Origin: Pardosa pseudoannulata
Lineage: Eukaryota > Arthropoda > Arachnida > Araneae > Lycosidae
NCBI GenBank assembly: GCA_032207245.1
Contig: CM063501.1
Coordinates: 54,584,393 to 54,648,392 of the forward strand
DNA length: 64,000 bases
Direction: 5' to 3'
Below are positions 62,101 through 64,000 of this stretch, piece after piece. The position numbers and the translations under genes were made by a program. The notes beneath the pieces are model-generated. The model saw only the letters and a list, made by a program, of their open reading frames with translations, did not search any database and was not told where the DNA came from. How positions within the stretch are numbered: the stretch's first letter is position 1; each line of letters starts with the position of its first letter.

Positions 62101-62604
62101 AAACTGACAGTGATAGAAAAACACAGTTTATTGCAAAATGCTTGGGATTATAGTAAATTTTCAGGCAGACAAACTTTCAAAATTAGTTACAATATTCCCC
62201 AACACAGTCTGGAAAAATCTAAACTACGATATTTGTCTGTGGGGACTCTTAAAAGACAAGGTGTACCGGCACTATCCAGAAACAATTGAATAACTGGAAC
62301 AGTACATCTGTTCTGCATGTGAAGCCACCCTGCCTGAGACGTTTACACGGGTTTCAGATAATTTCGTTCTGAGAATACGCTATATTATTGCTGCACATGG
62401 TGGATATCTGGAAAATATCGTAGTTTAGATATTTCCAGACGGCAGCGTCATCTGTTGTGGAACATTGTAACTAATTTTGAAAGTTTGTCTGTCTGAAAAT
62501 TTACTATTGTCCCAAGCATATTGCAATAAACTGTGTATTTCTATCACTGTCCGTTTAGTTTTTATTGATTTTTCAAATATACCAGTCATTTTTGAAACAC
62601 CCTG
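62053..62604 (+). mobile_element. Tc1/mariner-like element with about 180-190 bp inverted repeats
   Basis: TA flanks on both sides, with ends CAGGGTGTTT and, reversed, CAGGGTGTTTCAAAAATGAC. The left arm (62053-62233) and right arm (62412-62604) are inverted copies at high identity; the left arm lacks about 15 bases. Between them is a remnant of the transposase C-terminus. TA target and IS630-type coding remnant place it in the Tc1/mariner superfamily. It is internally deleted and non-autonomous. Confidence 0.8.
62237..62428 (+). pseudogene. IS630/Tc1-type DDE transposase, C-terminal remnant
   Basis: The frame of 64 codons reads LWGLLKDKVY, PETIE, a TAA stop, LEQYI, then ETFTRVSDNFVLRIRYIIAA and GGYLENI before the natural stop. 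The LWG-LKDKVY / TIEEL / RV-NF--RI / GG--E pattern is the usual C-terminus after the last catalytic acidic residue in this family. The catalytic core is deleted and one in-frame stop is present, so it is non-functional. The coding end overlaps the right inverted repeat. Confidence 0.75.
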
Positions 62605-62636
62605 TATATTCACACTTACAAAGAACAAATATACAC

Positions 62637-62831
62637 TTAATTTTTTGTTGGAGTTATTTTAACAATTATTTTGCTGTATTGGAAGGCATACCTGTTAAAA
62701 GTGCAGATCATGCAAATAATTCAATTCACAATAATTCTCACTCCATTTGAAATATGAAAAAAGTAATGCATTGAAATATTTTAAAAGTTTTACAGATTCA
62801 TATGCTTTTTCAACCAAATTAATATAAATAT

Positions 62832-62929
<98 letters not shown>

Positions 62930-64000
62930 TTATTTATTTGCATACTTATATTGGTTTAAAATAATAAAATCCTTGTTATACATCTTAAAGCTGAAGAGTG
63001 AAAATAATGTTGAAATCTTGTAATACTCTTCTTCTGGATTATAAATTTACATTACCTTCATCTCAAATTATTGTTTAAGTGCATACACAAGCATACAATA
63101 CAAACAATAAACTTTGTCATTTATTTTTTATAACTTTTGGACTTATTGTAATAATTATTTAGCCGTATTGGAAGCCATACTTCTTAAAAGAGCAGATTAT
63201 TCAAATAATGCAATTCACAATAATTTTCACTTCATTTGAAATATTTAAAAAGTAATGTATTAAAATATTTGCATATTTATGTGCTCTCTTAAGAAAATTA
63301 ATATAAATATTTGAATATTTATATGAATTTACAGATTTGGTACATATTGGTTTAAAATAATAAAATCCTTGTTATGCATCTTAAAACCAAAGAGTGAAAA
63401 TTATGCTGAAATCTCGTAATACTCTTTTTCTGTATTATAAATTTGCATCACTTCCATCTCAAACTTTTGTTTAAGTACATATGCAATCATACAATACACA
63501 CAATAAATATAAAACTTTATTTATTTTTGTAACTTTTGGACTTATTGTAATAATTATTTACCCGTATCGGACGCCATACGTCTTAAAAGTGTAGATTATT
63601 CAAATATTACAATTCACAATATTTCCATTTGAAATATGGAAAAAGTAATGCATTAAAATATTTTAAAATATTTGCATATTTATATGCTCTCTTAGGAAAA
63701 TTAATGTAAATATTTGAATATTTATATGAATTTCAGACTTGATAAATATTGGTTTAAAATAATAAAATCCTTGTTATACATCTTAAAACTGGAGTGAAAA
63801 TAATGCTGAAATCTTGTAATACTCTTTTTGAGGATTATAAAGTTGCATAACTTCCATCTCAAATTATTGTTTAAGTACATATGCATACATACAATACAAA
63901 CAATTAACATAAACTTTATTATTTGTTTTTGTAACTTTTGGACTTATTGTAATAATTAATTAGCCGCATCGGACGCCATACTTCTTAAAAGTGCAGATTA
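62637..64000 (+). repeat. Tandem array, about 400 bp unit, running off the window
   Basis: The marker GGTTTAAAATAATAAAATCC falls at 62953, 63349 and 63751, and GTATTGGAAGCCATAC-like blocks at about 62680, 63165, 63565 and 63970. Period is 396-402. The first unit is enlarged by the (TA)n tract at 62836. The array is incomplete at the right edge. Confidence 0.9.
62836..62926. repeat. (TA)n microsatellite inside a satellite unit
   Basis: About 90 bases of TA and then TTTA units occupy the position of TTTGAATATTTATATGAA in the neighbouring 400-bp units. Confidence 0.95.

Overview
This is a non-coding, very AT-rich stretch of a eukaryotic nuclear genome. No complete protein-coding gene can be supported on either strand. 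The open frames longer than 60 codons are mostly chance frames in microsatellites and satellite arrays or remnants of transposable elements. The repeat content (tRNA-derived SINEs, a Jockey-type non-LTR retrotransposon end, mariner and piggyBac-like DNA elements, and many (TA)n, (CA)n and GATA-type tracts) points to an invertebrate. An arthropod, most likely an arachnid such as a spider, is my best guess; that is inference from the repeat styles and not a proven assignment.

The main feature of the window is tandem repetition. At least nine unrelated array families, with periods from about 14 to about 400 bp, occupy separate blocks: about 230 bp units at 7.0-7.9 kb, an alternating 170/150-160 bp satellite at 16.5-18.9 kb, about 250 bp at 21.2-23.6 kb, about 285 bp at 29.0-31.6 kb, about 172 bp at 32.3-32.8 kb, about 247 bp at 35.8-36.8 kb, about 268 bp at 38.1-42.5 kb, a short AGTAATAAGTATAC-like repeat at 43.8-44.4 kb, about 240 bp at 53.6-56.6 kb, and about 400 bp from 62.6 kb to the window edge. 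Long (TA)n microsatellites lie between and inside them.

Transposable elements. A tRNA-derived SINE at 2.74-3.65 kb is split by a 5'-truncated non-LTR element with a 14-bp target-site duplication. A second SINE family occurs at 9.1-9.4 kb (minus), 33.65-33.86 kb (plus), 51.5 kb (fragment) and 61.6-62.0 kb (two fragments). A decayed mariner lies at 13.9-14.7 kb. A TTAA-flanked piggyBac-like MITE has two copies, at 11.1-11.75 kb and in opposite orientation at 58.57-58.93 kb, and a second TTAA-type MITE lies at 37.2-37.8 kb. There is a 215-bp solo LTR with a CCAG duplication at 34.0-34.2 kb, and a Tc1/mariner (IS630-type) element with inverted repeats of about 180-190 bp at 62.05-62.60 kb whose left end is part of a local tandem duplication. 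Unclassified dispersed repeats pair 16.3 with 45.8 kb, and 20.2 with 25.2 kb.

Possible genic signals are weak: two splice-acceptor-like sites at 33.19 and 33.42 kb, each followed by a short protein-like terminal frame in the same intron phase, and three small GC-richer patches with promoter-type motifs (13.35, 35.18 and 44.51 kb). The remaining spacers (1-2.7, 26.5-29.0 and 46.9-51.5 kb are the largest) are AT-rich and show nothing recognisable. The window reads as intergenic or deep intronic DNA in which small mobile elements and local amplification have shaped the sequence.
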